Assembly (NCBI GenBank): GCA_037957365.1
Contig: JARHVA010002425.1
Location: forward strand, 752,001-816,000
Direction: 5' to 3'
DNA from: Torreya grandis
Taxonomy: Eukaryota > Streptophyta > Pinopsida > Cupressales > Taxaceae
Length of the DNA stretch: 64,000 nucleotides
Positions within the stretch are counted from its first letter, which is position 1. Each line of letters opens with the position of its first letter. A program made the translations under genes and the position numbers. The notes below the pieces were generated by a model. The model made no database searches. It was not told the DNA's origin and was given only the letters and a program-made list of their open reading frames with translations. Shown here one piece after another: positions 1 through 9,485 of this stretch.

Positions 1-99
1 CAGCTCAATGGTAAAAATAGTTTCCTGTTGAAGTATCAAGATGGCACTCTCTTTTCTTTGCCTCACAATGGGCAACATCTGAAGTACTTCAACTCTTGA
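1..99 (+). pseudogene. C-terminal tail of Ty3/gypsy Pol (partial, enters from left)
   Basis: An open frame runs from base 1 to a TGA at 97-99 and encodes 32 residues. It contains an 'LPHNGQHLKYF' segment resembling the end of plant gypsy polyproteins, where a glycine/proline-rich stretch and 'VNG..LK.Y' close the integrase C-terminal region. The rest of the element lies outside the window. About 200 bp of spacer follow before the probable LTR. The call rests on short similarity and position; a chance open frame is possible. Confidence 0.45.
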
Positions 100-455
100 A
101 GTATCAGATGAGTTCCCCTGTACATATGTATATTTGTGTAGTCTTTTATTTCTATTTTGTTCTTTTGTTTTCATTTTTAGAGCCTTTCTTCTTGGGTAGT
201 GTGACTCTATAGCCCAATGGCACACTTCAAGGCACTGGAGATTCTACTTCCTTTAGTTGTGTTTCAATTTTTGAACTGAAGGTAGTTCCCCAACAGGAGC
301 CAGTTGTTGTCCCTAAAAAATAACTTCTCATTTTTGGGACAACGTATGAACTATTTTGGCCCTGTAAGACCAAAATTGTCCCTTCCATTTACAAAAATTT
401 GTTCTGAGCTTTCAAATTCTTCATTTATAAGCTTTTCCAGTAAAGGGATTAGCAA

Positions 456-745
456 GTTCAAAGGTTTAACGTCATCAACAAGAGCTAGGTGCATTTGTCA
501 GAGGTTCAAAGTTCAACCATTTCAAAGGTTATGTGGCTCTGAGCACTTAACCAATTTCAAAGGCTCAAACCATTAAACCATTAAACCTTGAACCATTTTG
601 GTTCATCGGTTCAATGAGTTCAACGATCAAGAAGTTCAATGCATTTGGTTCAAAAGGATATCAAAGGGGCTTAGCCAAATAAATGGAATGAACTGTTGAA
701 CCTTGAACCGCTTCAAAGTTCAATGGTTCACGGGTTTAAAGGTTG
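456..745 (+). repeat. Degenerate GGTTCAA/TTGAACC array
   Basis: About 290 bp are dominated by short direct and inverted copies of GGTTCAA, TTCAAAGG and TTGAACC. The copies are irregularly spaced and allow local self-pairing. They lie in the presumed U3 part of the gypsy LTR. No coding sense is seen. Confidence 0.6.
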
Positions 746-784
746 CCCTAGTTAAGGAAAGAAGCATGCTCAAAAGCAAGGGTC

Positions 785-1220
785 AAGCAGATGCTGCCAA
801 GTGTCATCGGCTAAGCCCATTATACTTTGTTTCAGAGGAGTGGCAGAAGCTACCATGTGTCCCTTAAAGAGATCAGCAGGGGTCGATAAGTGTCATCATT
901 TGTGAAAGCCTAACTGAGCCCCAAATGTTTCTATGGTGTTGCAAAAGCTTGAGAGTGGAAAGTGCCAAGTGTCAATGGTGGAATGTTTCAGTATGAAGTG
1001 GCGGAGGATGCCACATGTCCCTGAAGAAGTAGCGGAAGTTGCCAAGTGTCACATATTGAGACACAATTTCAAATGAAGCTTCAAAGAGCATAACTCGCCA
1101 TGTGTCCCATCCTAGTGCAGTGGAAGCTGCCACGTGTCTGCATTCGTACCCCCAGCCTTTAATAGTTTCAAAGCTCATTCTGATAAGCTTATTTTAAAGA
1201 CATGAATGCTGCCATGTGTC
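785..1220 (+). promoter_or_regulatory. Nine-copy TGCCAMRTGTC array in presumed LTR U3
   Basis: Eleven-base motifs related to TGCCA[A/C/T]GTGTC occur at 795, 851, 884, 963, 1009, 1040, 1096, 1128 and 1210, all in the same orientation, often preceded by GGNRGAWG. The copy at 1128-1138 contains a perfect CACGTG G-box/ABRE-like core (1131-1136). The array lies 0.5-0.9 kb upstream of the TATATAA box, where an LTR enhancer would sit. Binding by bZIP or bHLH factors is inference. Confidence 0.5.
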
Positions 1221-1730
1221 CTCACCCATGTCACAATAGAATGACAGGCCCACGAATGTCAAATTTAGAGTGATTGGCTAGCCGTTAACCTTCAATTGAG
1301 GAAAGACCCATGAACACCAAACTGACTGCATTTAAGCTTACGTTGATTCTAGCAGACTCAAGGCGTGGACCCGAATGCATTCAAAGAGCCTAAGGCTAGA
1401 CTCGAGAGGAGGAAGAGACAAAGAGGGAAACTCAACAGGAGTTATTTCTAGTAGGTGAATCAGTTCATTGGGTAAATATTCGGGGCCTCCAAACATTGAA
1501 AGCATCGTCTGTTTGTCCCCTTTGAGATAAAGGTAGAATAGACAATTACACAGCTAGCAGGTGATGGAACGAGCAATTCAGGCTAAGGAGTAGACAAAGG
1601 AGATGAACCAGCACACCATAATTAAAGCAACCACCCTATTTCAGCATGACAAAATCAAGAATGCATCCAAGGCATTAATGCACCAAATGGATCACCCCAT
1701 GGGAAAAGGTGCCAGGCCTCTCTCTGTCTC

Positions 1731-1737
1731 TATATAA
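1731..1737 (+). promoter_or_regulatory. TATA box of the gypsy LTR
   Basis: TATATAA follows a CT-rich stretch and precedes an A-rich leader-like segment. It is the best core-promoter match in the putative LTR. No experimental start site is known. Confidence 0.4.
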
Positions 1738-1966
1738 TGTAATCTTTCATATCATTGAAGGAGACTTTTCATTTTTACAAGAGCAAAACTCTGCCCAGTT
1801 GAAAGAAGAATACTGAGACTTTGAGCTCAGATTGTAATTTCATTTCATTTTATTTGAATGAGAAAGCAAGTTGTTTGCAGACTTTGTGTTGTGTTGGCTT
1901 GTATCATTTTAGAAGATTGTTCTTATGTCTATCTTCTGAATGTGTTCTTATTTATTTAATTTGACA

Positions 1967-2400
1967 AGAAAAATTAGTGAAGGTAATAAGGGAGGTGTCC
2001 TGAAACCAACTATGGGAAGACTTTGTGCTTTCACAATTGTTTTCAATGTGTGTTCTTTTCTTTTTGTGTTGAGGATTCTGGGATGACTTTGAGCCCCCAT
2101 TATCCTTTATGTTATACTCTTTGGGCAGTTGAGGTGGAAACTTTGTGTTCTGTTTCATCCTGCTGGTTACTGCACCCTTTGTCACTAGTTACTTTCACTA
2201 CCTGAAATAAAATCTCATTGTTCCTTGCAATAACACTTTTGAAAGAAGAGAAGTGCCTTCAGTGTTTCCACTAGGATTTTTCTCCTTTGTGTGTTAACAT
2301 CATCTCTGAAAGAAGAGATGGATGACGTATTCTACCCTTGAGTGTTATTTTTTGCTTATTTATATAGTATATAGCACCTACATATTTATAGGGAACCTCC
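1967..2400. other. Unassigned boundary between two gypsy elements
   Basis: No gene is seen. Short open frames on both strands (1952-2205) show no family resemblance. The stretch must contain the end of the left LTR and the missing 3' end of the minus-strand gypsy element. Confidence 0.5.
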
Positions 2401-3330
2401 CCTTGATGAGAGGAGAGATTTGTCCTCATTGGATGTGGTAAACCTGCAACTTTGGATGACCAATCTCCCTATGCTGTGGTGATAGGAACTATTTTGCTCA
2501 CCAGTTAATTGGTCGACAAAATATTCACCCTACAGACCTCATGAGTCAAATTTCCATATCTCCTTGTCTCTTCCATGAAATTTAATTCCAATAACTAATA
2601 TTACAGAGATTATTTATCCCCTAACTGTATTATCATTACAATTTGCATGCTTATAACTAGGTATTCCTTTGACATTAAGGCTTATATTCCATATACCAGT
2701 TGAAATGCTATATATCCTATTATTCATTTATAGTTTGTTATAGATGCACATAAGATCACTAGTCTATGATATTAATAATCATCTCTCTGAATGTTACAGA
2801 TCTTAGTCAACATCTTCTCTAGAACTTTGTTAAATGCTTTACTTTGACCATTTTCCTAAGGATGGTTTGTTGTTATCTTATGATGTGAAATCATAAACTA
2901 TTATGTTAATATTTTTATAGTCTAGTTTAAAAAATGTGTAACCTTGTCACTTATTATATTTATGGGACATCTAAACTTTGTTATGATGCTTTTGTACATA
3001 AAGTTTGTAGCATCATTTGCACTACAACTTAGAGTCATAGTTTCCTCATGCTACCCATTGATGTGATTCCTCTAAAACATGTGGTCTCTCATGTTCCAGG
3101 CTACTCTACATAAAAAATCATCTTTTTGAGCTTATATAGAAACCCATTGATAAGCTTAAATGATAAATCTCATGCAATTAGTTATTTCTTGTCAAATTAT
3201 ACATAATGTGTAGGAAATATACCATTCTCCCAAAAGTTTGTGATATCTTATGATTATTCTAGGATCATAGTCACTCTAAAAATATGTGCATCTGGAGATT
3301 CATCTTATAGTTCTTTATGTTCCTCTCTTA
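2400..3330 (-). pseudogene. Gypsy-A integrase remnant
   Basis: In shifting minus-strand frames the segment shows 'RFGCP' near 2950 and 'NHPQENGQ' followed by 'NKVLEKMLTK' near 2830-2875. These are hallmarks of the retroviral integrase core around the third catalytic residue; the Glu position reads as Ser/Lys in 'GQSKAF', so the active site is lost. Stops are frequent. It lies directly C-terminal of the RNase H remnant, as expected in gypsy Pol. Confidence 0.6.
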
Positions 3331-3399
3331 TTTAAATACAGCTAAGGTGGCTTGGTCCAATATTTTATTTGTCTAGTTTTAACTTTATTTTTAACTACA

Positions 3400-3880
3400 T
3401 TTATTGGGAGATAATTAAGCACCTAAAAATTCATCCTTCCAACATCGGTTTATTAATCAAGTATAAAAATGTTTGGTGATCAATGAAAAAATCAAATGGG
3501 TTAGCCAACAAGTAATCATAAAACTTTTGAAGCATAAAAACGATCACCAACGCTTCTTACTCTGTGGTAGTATATTTTTTCTCAGACACTGATAGCTTAA
3601 AATTTACAAAGTGAATGGGATGATTTAACTCTCCATTTCCTGGTTGTGCTAATATGACCCACTAAAATTCCTGATGCATAAACATGAACATGGAATGGTT
3701 TATTCCAATTTGGGAAAACTAAACTAGGTGCAATGTGTAACTTATGTTTTTACTTTGTAAAGGTTGTCTGACATTCAGGAGTCCATTTGAATTTTATTTC
3801 TTTGTGAAAAAACTATTTTAGAGGTGCTTAAATGGATTCAAAACTATGAATTAACTTGATATAATAACCATTATTACCTA
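3400..3880 (-). pseudogene. Gypsy-A RNase H remnant
   Basis: Motifs read on the minus strand include 'IKFKWTPECQ', 'LVFPNWNKPFHVHVYASG' (the first catalytic Asp of 'DAS' is now Tyr), 'EKIYYH' and 'FFH.SPNIF' near 3480. Their order matches the RT-linked RNase H of plant gypsy elements, between RT upstream and integrase downstream. Several stops and at least one frameshift break the frame. Confidence 0.65.
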
Positions 3881-4042
3881 ATAATGATCTCACCTCTATT
3901 AGAGTAATGAGTCCCACTATGACTCCAATTTTTTATTGGTCCACCATAATATCATCACTATAGACAACGTGTACAAGTAGTATGGCAAATGTTGTGAACA
4001 ATCATTATTTTAAATTTAATGTGATTGAGAATCTCGACATAT

Positions 4043-4400
4043 TTATAACTTTAATCTCAAATTTGATCGATGTTCCTTGAATAATGACAAAAATTCCCAA
4101 TCATCTATGTAGCCATCTTGAAAATCATTAATGATGTATCTAAATTCTATACCAACTACTTTGGATAAAAATGTAGGTGTATTTTTTAGTACACAAGACA
4201 TTATATTATAAGCAAAGGATCCCCATTTGATTGTGAAAGTTGTTTTTGTTTGATCCTTAGCTACGATAGTGATTTGATGGTATCCATAGAAACCATTTGT
4301 TAAAAAATAGATTTGATGACTTGCAATAGATATAAAAACCTCATCCATGAAGGGAATTTAGAAAGGATCATTGAAAAATGCATTGTTTAATACTCGATAA
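4043..4400 (-). pseudogene. Gypsy-A reverse transcriptase, C-terminal piece
   Basis: A 101-codon open frame (4348-4043) plus its upstream extension shows RT landmarks in order: 'FLTNGFYGYHQI' (the usual catalytic Asp before GF is Asn), 'TTFTIKWGSFAYNIM', 'LKNTPTF' and 'GYIDDWEF', which keeps the YxDD box. The preceding residues ('RVLNNAFFNDPF') run into the Copia-1 insertion at 4400 and continue in the minus-strand frame beyond 9486. Downstream the frame reaches the RNase H remnant. Confidence 0.75.
4396..4400. repeat. Target site duplication of Copia-1 (left)
   Basis: GATAA immediately precedes the TG of the 5' LTR and is repeated exactly at 9486-9490 after the CA of the 3' LTR. Five bases is the usual Ty1/copia TSD length. 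Confidence 0.9.
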
Positions 4401-5013
4401 TGTTGAGTTGTGGAGCTAAAAGCTTCACTGTTGAGCTCATGAGGAGGTTGCTAGACTCAACTAGTAACCGACATCGGCAGTATCACTGACATTGGTCACG
4501 CGTGGATCAAAACCAACTGACTCGGTCAGGGATTGGCTAACGACGGTCATATGTAGACCGACAGTGACCGGCATTGATCACCTGTGTGTGTGCATTTGCA
4601 TGCGTTTCCAAAATTAGATTTGTTCTAATTTTAGGAGGATAGAGTGTTTGCATGTAAAGACTAATTTTAGTCTTGAGTCTATGTTTCTAATTATTGTATG
4701 CCTTAGATCCTATCTAAGAGACCCATGGGGCTGTATTGTAATTAAGGGAATAACAACTCGATTATTGAGTTGGTTGTAATTGATTGAGAGAGAGAGAGAG
4801 AGAACTCTTGAGAGAGAAATATTGTACACCCAAGAGGTGTGGCAAGAGTGAGATTTCTTCATTGTATTCTAGAAGAGTTTAGTACAAGATTGGTTGTTTC
4901 TTGTAACTCCTACTATTTGCTATTTCTGATTTCTAGTTACTTATTACTTTTGGTTCAATTCCATGTTTAGTTGCTTATACAAAAGTAATCAATTGTACTC
5001 CAAGTTCCTAACA
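4401..5013 (+). repeat. 5' LTR of Copia-1
   Basis: It begins TGTTGAGTTG and ends TTCCTAACA. The first third carries ACCGAC/TCGGT half-sites (ACCGAC at 4467 and 4557). A short (GA)n run lies near 4783-4802, and A/T-rich sequence with a 'CTTGTAACTCC' tail forms the end. The 3' LTR matches along its length with scattered differences. Confidence 0.95.
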
Positions 5014-5015
5014 AG

Positions 5016-5060
5016 TGGTATCAGAGCTTGGTTAGTGGTACTAACAAGTGGTATCAGAGT
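5016..5060 (+). other. Primer binding site of Copia-1, tandemly duplicated
   Basis: TGGTATCAGAGC at 5016-5027 is the canonical copia PBS complementary to initiator-Met tRNA, two bases after the LTR. A 33-bp direct repeat (starts at 5008 and 5041) creates a second copy at 5049-5060, with T instead of C at its last base. The duplication includes the last six bases of the LTR. Confidence 0.85.
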
Positions 5061-5125
5061 GGGTTAGTGTTTTGTTGATTACAAGATTCACTCACAGGGG
5101 TTTCTGATTGAGTGGGAGCAAAGCA

Positions 5126-5880
5126 ATGGCAGAAGAAAGTAAGCTAAGAATGGAGAAATTCAATGGCAAGAATTATCAATTATGGAGGATGCAGATAGAA
5201 GATTATTTGTATCAGAAAGATTTATTTTTACTGTTAGGTGGGGTTTCAAGTAAGCCCACAGATATGCAAGATGAAGAATGGAATTATCTGGATATAAAGG
5301 CTCTTGGATCTATAAGGTTGAGCCTGGCATCTTTTGTGATTTCTAACTTATCACAGGCAAAGACAACGGTAGAGTTAATGGATACTCTGGCAAACTTATA
5401 TGAAAAACCCTCAACTTCAAATAAGGTATATCTTATGAAGTAATTATTTAGTTTGCAAATGCAGGAAGGTGGATCTGTATATAGTCATCTTAATGATTTT
5501 CATGAAATTGTAAATCAATTAAATTTAGTCAAAATAGTTTTTGATGATGAAATTAAGGCTCTCTTAATCTTATGCTCTTTACCTGAAAGTTGGCACAATT
5601 TGGTAATGGCAGTTAGCAATACTGCATCTGCTTCAAATATCTTGAAAGTTGATGTTGTTAGTGTAATCTTGAATGAAGAAATTCTTAGGAAAAGCACAGG
5701 GAAAACATCAGGTAATGCTTTAAGTATTGAAAGCAGGGGAAGGCAAAGAGAGAAGGGCAAGCAAGGGAAATCAAGGTCAAAGATGGGAAGGAGATCCAAA
5801 TCCAGAAATGGAAAAATAATCTGCTGAAATTGTGGAAAGAAAGGGCATGCAAAAAAAGATTGTTGGTTGAAGGATAACAA
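5126..5880 (+). pseudogene. Copia-1 Gag (two in-frame stops)
   Basis: The start is the ATG at 5126; a TTG 18 bases upstream has no better context. The N-terminus 'KFNGKNYQLWRMQIEDYL' is the plant copia Gag (DUF4219/UBN2-like) opening, followed by a basic tail near 5740-5815. The CCHC knuckle lies at 5822-5863. A TAA at 5441-5443 and a TGA at 5825-5827 inside the knuckle break it; all pieces stay in one frame. The protein would form the virus-like particle and bind RNA. It is clearly inactive as it stands. Confidence 0.85.
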
Positions 5881-5899
5881 AGAAAATCAGCATGAAGGT

Positions 5900-6140
5900 A
5901 ATAAAGAATCAAATGTTGCAGGTATTGTTGCACAGGATGCTCTTATATTTTTTTTGGATAGTCAAGTATAATCATGGGTTTTAGATTTTGGTGCTTCTTT
6001 CCATGCAACCCTAAATAAAGAACTTTTCAATGATTATGTCCATGGAGACTTTGGAAAAGTTTATTTAGGGGATGGTGAGCCTTGTCAAATTGTTGGCAAA
6101 GGAAAAGTGCAGTTAAAATTACAGAATGGCAAAACATGAG
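5900..6140 (+). pseudogene. Copia-1 aspartic protease
   Basis: In the same frame as Gag, 'WVLDFGASFHAT' (Asp codon at 5984) replaces the family's D-S/T-G-A catalytic triad: the Asp is kept but the second residue is Phe. A TAA just upstream ('QV*SW') and a TGA at 6137-6139 interrupt the frame. The protease would cut Gag-Pol; both the stops and the triad change argue that it cannot. Confidence 0.75.
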
Positions 6141-7160
6141 TGTTGAAAGATGTCATGCATGTACCCATCTTGAAGAGGAATCTAATTTCTATAGAAAAGT
6201 TGGGTGATGAGGGTTGCACAGTAACTCTCACAGCTGAATCTTGGAAAGTTTCCAAGGGTGCACTTGTATTAGCAAGAGGTAAGAGAGTAGGTACACTTTA
6301 TCTATCTACTTGTGTTACTGATTATTCTCCTTCTATTTTATCTACTTCAGATGTAGATGCAAAGATGTGGCACTATAGGCTTGGTCACATGAGTGAGAAG
6401 GGAATGCATGTTCTTAAGTCAAAAGGTAACCTTTCAGATTTGAAAAGCATAGATCTAGATTCCTGTGAGCATTATATTTTTGGGAAATAGAAGAAAGTGA
6501 GGTTTCTCAAAATTGGGTCAACAAAGAAGAAGCACAAGTTGGAGCTTGTTCACACAGATGTGTGGGGACCAGCTCAGGTAGCTTATATTGGAGGATCACA
6601 GTATTATGTTTCTTTCATTGATGATGCTACAAGAAAGGTATGGGTTTATTGCATAAACAAGAAATCTGATGTTTTTGACACATTTAAGAAAAGAAAAGCT
6701 TTGGTTGAGAATGAAACAGGTTTGAGATTGAAGTGCCTTAGATCTGACAATAGTGGTGAGTACTGCAGTAATAAATTCAATAGTTACTATTCTATGAGTG
6801 AAATACGTAGGGAAAGGACGGTTCCAAGGACACCTCAGCAAAATGGAGTTGTTGAAGGATGACTATAACAATAATGGAGTGTGCACGGAGTATGAGGTTG
6901 CATGCTGGTTTTCCCTTAAAGTTTTGGGTAGAAGTTGTAAATATTGTAGTTTACCTGATTAACAGAGGACCTTCTACTGCTCTAGATGCTGGAATTCCAG
7001 AAGAGGCTTAGACAGGTAAAAAGGTAGATCTTTCAATTCTCAGAGTTTTTGGTTCTGAAGCTTTTGTGCACATTGATAAAGAAAATAGAAAGAAACTAGA
7101 TGCTAAATCTATGCGGTGCACTTTCATTGGTTATGGCTTTGGAGATTTCAGATTTTGATT
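6140..7160 (+). pseudogene. Copia-1 GAG-pre-integrase and integrase
   Basis: The pre-integrase zinc-binding segment shows 'WHYRLGHMSEKGM' and 'CEHYIFGK', then a TAG at 6491-6493. The integrase core follows with 'LVHTDVWGP' (first Asp), 'LRSDNSGEY' (second Asp) and 'TPQQNGVVE' (third catalytic Glu). A one-base deletion near 6857 shifts the rest into the next frame, where 'ARSMRLHAGFP' continues to about 7150 with TAG at 7009 and TGA near 7156. All three catalytic residues are still readable. Confidence 0.8.
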
Positions 7161-7340
7161 GTGGAATTTAGAAACTAACAAAATTATTAGAAGTTGTGAT
7201 GTAGTTTTCAATGAGAAGGTGATGTACAGTGATCAGCTCAAGAAGCTGAATAATTTTGAGCAGGGCAATCTAGATTTGGATGAGGTAATGATCCAAAATG
7301 AGCTCGCGGGTAAAAATCATCACTCACAAGAAAATGCAGG

Positions 7341-7520
7341 AACCGACGTCGGTCAGGTAGGAACCGACGTCGATCAGGTAGGAACCGACATCGGTCAGGC
7401 AAGAACCGACTTTGGTTAGACAAGAACTAACATCGGTCAGACAGAGATCGATGTCAGTCAGGTAGAACTGACGTCGGTCGGGTGCAGACAGAGAGATGAC
7501 CGAGATCGGTCACTGTCAGA
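7341..7520 (+). repeat. 21-bp palindromic minisatellite in the Pol spacer
   Basis: Units of 20-21 bp start at 7341, 7362, 7383, 7404, 7425, 7446 and 7466, with a degenerate eighth near 7499. The core is ACCGACRTCGGTCAGG, whose first 12 bases are a palindrome. The first units are in frame and encode repeats of G-T-D-V/I-G/D-Q-V/A. It lies between integrase and RT, a region that varies freely among copia families. The same core recurs in both LTRs. Confidence 0.85.
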
Positions 7521-7527
7521 ATGAAAT

Positions 7528-8480
7528 TTGAGCAGACAACAAGCTGTGTATGAGTCTCAAATGCCCATAAGGAGGAATGTAAGGGTAAGTAAACCTCCAA
7601 TTCGTTATTCGCCTTTTTTATACTACGTGTTGCTCACTGATGGTGGAGAACCAAAAAGTTTTGATGAGGCAATACAGGTAGAATCCAGGAAACAGTGGGA
7701 ACATGGCATGAATGAGGAAATTGATTCCTTGGAAGAGAACCAAACATGGGATTTGGTTGAGTTTCCAGCCAGAAAGAAAGCACTAAAAAACAAATGGGTA
7801 TATAGGTTAAAGGAAGGAGGGAATGGACAAATGAGACACAAGGCCAGGTTGGTAGTAAAGCGATTTGCATAGAAACCAAGTATTGATTTTGGTGAATTTT
7901 TTTCCTGTAGTAAATATGACTTCTATTCGAACTGTATTGTCTTGAGTTGCTATTGAGGATTTGCATCTTGAGCAGCTTGATGTTAAGACAGTGTTTCTTC
8001 ATGGATATTTGGATGAAGAGATATATATGGATAAGTCGGAAGGTTTTGAGGTCAAAGGTAAGGAGAAACTTGTGTGCAGGTTGAAGAAAAGCTTATATGG
8101 TCTTAAGCAAGCTCCAAGACAATGGTATTTAAGGTTTGATAGGTTTATGACAGAGCATGGCTTTAGTAAATGTCAATCTAACCATTGTGTTTATTTTACC
8201 AGATTGGATAATGGTAATTATATTATCCTGTTGCTATATGTAGGTGATATGCTTGTTGCAGGTTCACACATGCAGGAAATTACTGAGCTAAAGGTAAAAT
8301 TAGCTCACACATTTGCCATGAAGGATTTAGGAGTAGCAAAGAAAATCCTTGGCATGAGTATTAAGAGAGATAGGAAAAATCATAGGTTGATTTTGTCTCA
8401 AGAGGATTATGTGAATAAGGTGTTGGAGAGGTTCAATTTGCAGGATGCAAAATCGGTAAGCACACCTATGCTTGGACAGT
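7528..8480 (+). pseudogene. Copia-1 reverse transcriptase with mutated active site
   Basis: The RT opens with 'NQTWDLVEFPARKKAL' and 'NKWVYRLKE', then 'KARLVVKRFA' and a TAG. A frameshift between 7872 and 7961 leads into a 216-codon open frame. This has 'QLDVKTVFLHGYLDEEIYM', 'CRLKKSLYGLKQAPRQWY' and 'LLLYVGDMLVAG'. The YVDD box therefore reads YVGD (GGT at 8243-8245), removing one of the two catalytic Asp residues needed for metal binding. The frame continues through the thumb/connection to the RNase H boundary. Confidence 0.9.
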
Positions 8481-8499
8481 TCAAGTTGAGCTATGAACA

Positions 8500-8790
8500 G
8501 TGTCCTAAATCACATGATGAGGTTGAGTACATGGTATGTACTAGACCTGATATTGCCCAAGCAGTGGGATTTGTCAGTAAGTTTATGGCCAATTCAGGAA
8601 AGAAGCATTGAAAAGAGTTCAGTGGATTCTCAGATATCTGAGAGGGACCAGCAGCAGGTATTTATGTTATGCAGAGTCAAGCACTTCTCTACATGGGTAT
8701 GTAGATTTAGATATGGCAGGTGACTTAGATGGCAGGAGAAGCACCATAGGATATGTGTTCACTATTGGTGGTTGATCTTCAAGATTGAAC
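8500..8790 (+). pseudogene. Copia-1 RNase H, truncated
   Basis: 'TRPDIAQAVGFVSKFM' marks the start. It is preceded by an apparent deletion of about a dozen or more codons relative to the family, because 'CPKSHDEVEY' runs straight into 'MVCTRPD'. A TGA-free but frameshifted stretch holds 'YVDLDMAGDLDGRRST.GYVFTIGG' (near 8698-8774). After that the usual SKLQ...ST.EAEY and later catalytic segments are missing and the sequence runs within 100 bp into the polypurine tract. The C-terminal half of RNase H is deleted. Confidence 0.75.
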
Positions 8791-8866
8791 TTGAAGAGGG
8801 AGAAACAAGCTAGAGAAACAAGACAGAGGATGTTGTTGTACAGGTACAGGTGCAGCTGTTTATCTC

Positions 8867-8878
8867 CAAGTGGGAGAT
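8867..8878 (+). other. Polypurine tract of Copia-1
   Basis: The purine-rich stretch AAGTGGGAGAT directly abuts the TG that opens the 3' LTR at 8879, as required for plus-strand priming. Confidence 0.8.
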
Positions 8879-9485
8879 TGTTGAGTTGTGGAGCTAAAAG
8901 CTTCACTGTTGAGCTCATGAAGAGATTGCTGGACTCAACCAGTAATCGGCATCGGCAATATTACCGACATCAGTCAGGCGTGGATCAAAACCAATTGACA
9001 TCGGTCAGGGATCGACCGACATTGGTCATATGCAGACTGACAACGAACGACATCGGTCACCTGTGTGTGTGTGTTTGCATGCATTTTCAAAATTAGATTT
9101 ATTCTAATTTTAGGACAGAGTGTTTGCATGTAAAGACTAATTTTAGTCTTGAGTCTGTGTTTCTAATTATTATATGCCTTGGATCCTATTTAAGAGACCC
9201 ATGGGGCTGTATTGTAATTAAGGGAATAACAACTTGGTTATTGAGTTGGTTGTAATTGATTGAGAGAGAGAGAGAACTCTTGAGAGAGAAATACTGTACA
9301 CCCAAGAGGTGTGGGAAGAGTGAGATTTCTTCATTGTATTTTGGAAGAGTTTAATACAAGATTGGTTGTTTCTTGTATCTCCTATTATTTGCTATTTCTG
9401 ATTTCTAGTTACTTATTACTTCTAGTTCAATTTCATGTTTAGTTGCTTATACAAAAGTAATCAATTGTACTCCAAGTTCCTAACA
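8879..9485 (+). repeat. 3' LTR of Copia-1
   Basis: The 607-bp copy matches the 5' LTR from TGTTGAGTTG to CCTAACA. It keeps ACCGAC at 8963 and 9015 and has a shorter (GA)n run. Small indels explain the 6-bp length difference. GATAA follows at 9486-9490. Confidence 0.95.

Larger units (their letters stand above)
305..1966 (+). repeat. Probable long LTR of a Ty3/gypsy element (edges approximate)
   Basis: Downstream of the Pol tail the sequence begins TGTTGTCCC after a weak purine stretch. It contains repeat arrays in its first half, a TATATAA box at 1731, T/A-rich polyadenylation-like sequence near 1840-1860, and a possible ACA end at 1964-1966. This order (repeat-rich U3, TATA, R/U5) is what a long plant gypsy LTR looks like. 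No second LTR or TSD is visible, so both edges are inferred; it could continue to about 2330. Confidence 0.4.
4401..9485 (+). mobile_element. Copia-1: complete but dead Ty1/copia retrotransposon
   Basis: This 5,085-bp element has LTRs of 613 and 607 bp with TG...CA ends, a perfect 5-bp TSD, a tRNA-iMet-type PBS, a polypurine tract, and the copia order Gag, protease, integrase, RT, RNase H. It is inserted in opposite orientation into the RT of Gypsy-A. Coding capacity is lost through several stops, at least two frameshifts, a deletion near the RT/RNase H boundary, loss of the RNase H C-terminus, and an Asp-to-Gly change in the RT active site. The two LTRs are visibly diverged, so the insertion is not recent. 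Confidence 0.95.

Noticed and set aside
1952..2205. Overlapping short frames on both strands near 2 kb
   Set aside because: No homology or coding signal; they are within the probable LTR edge.
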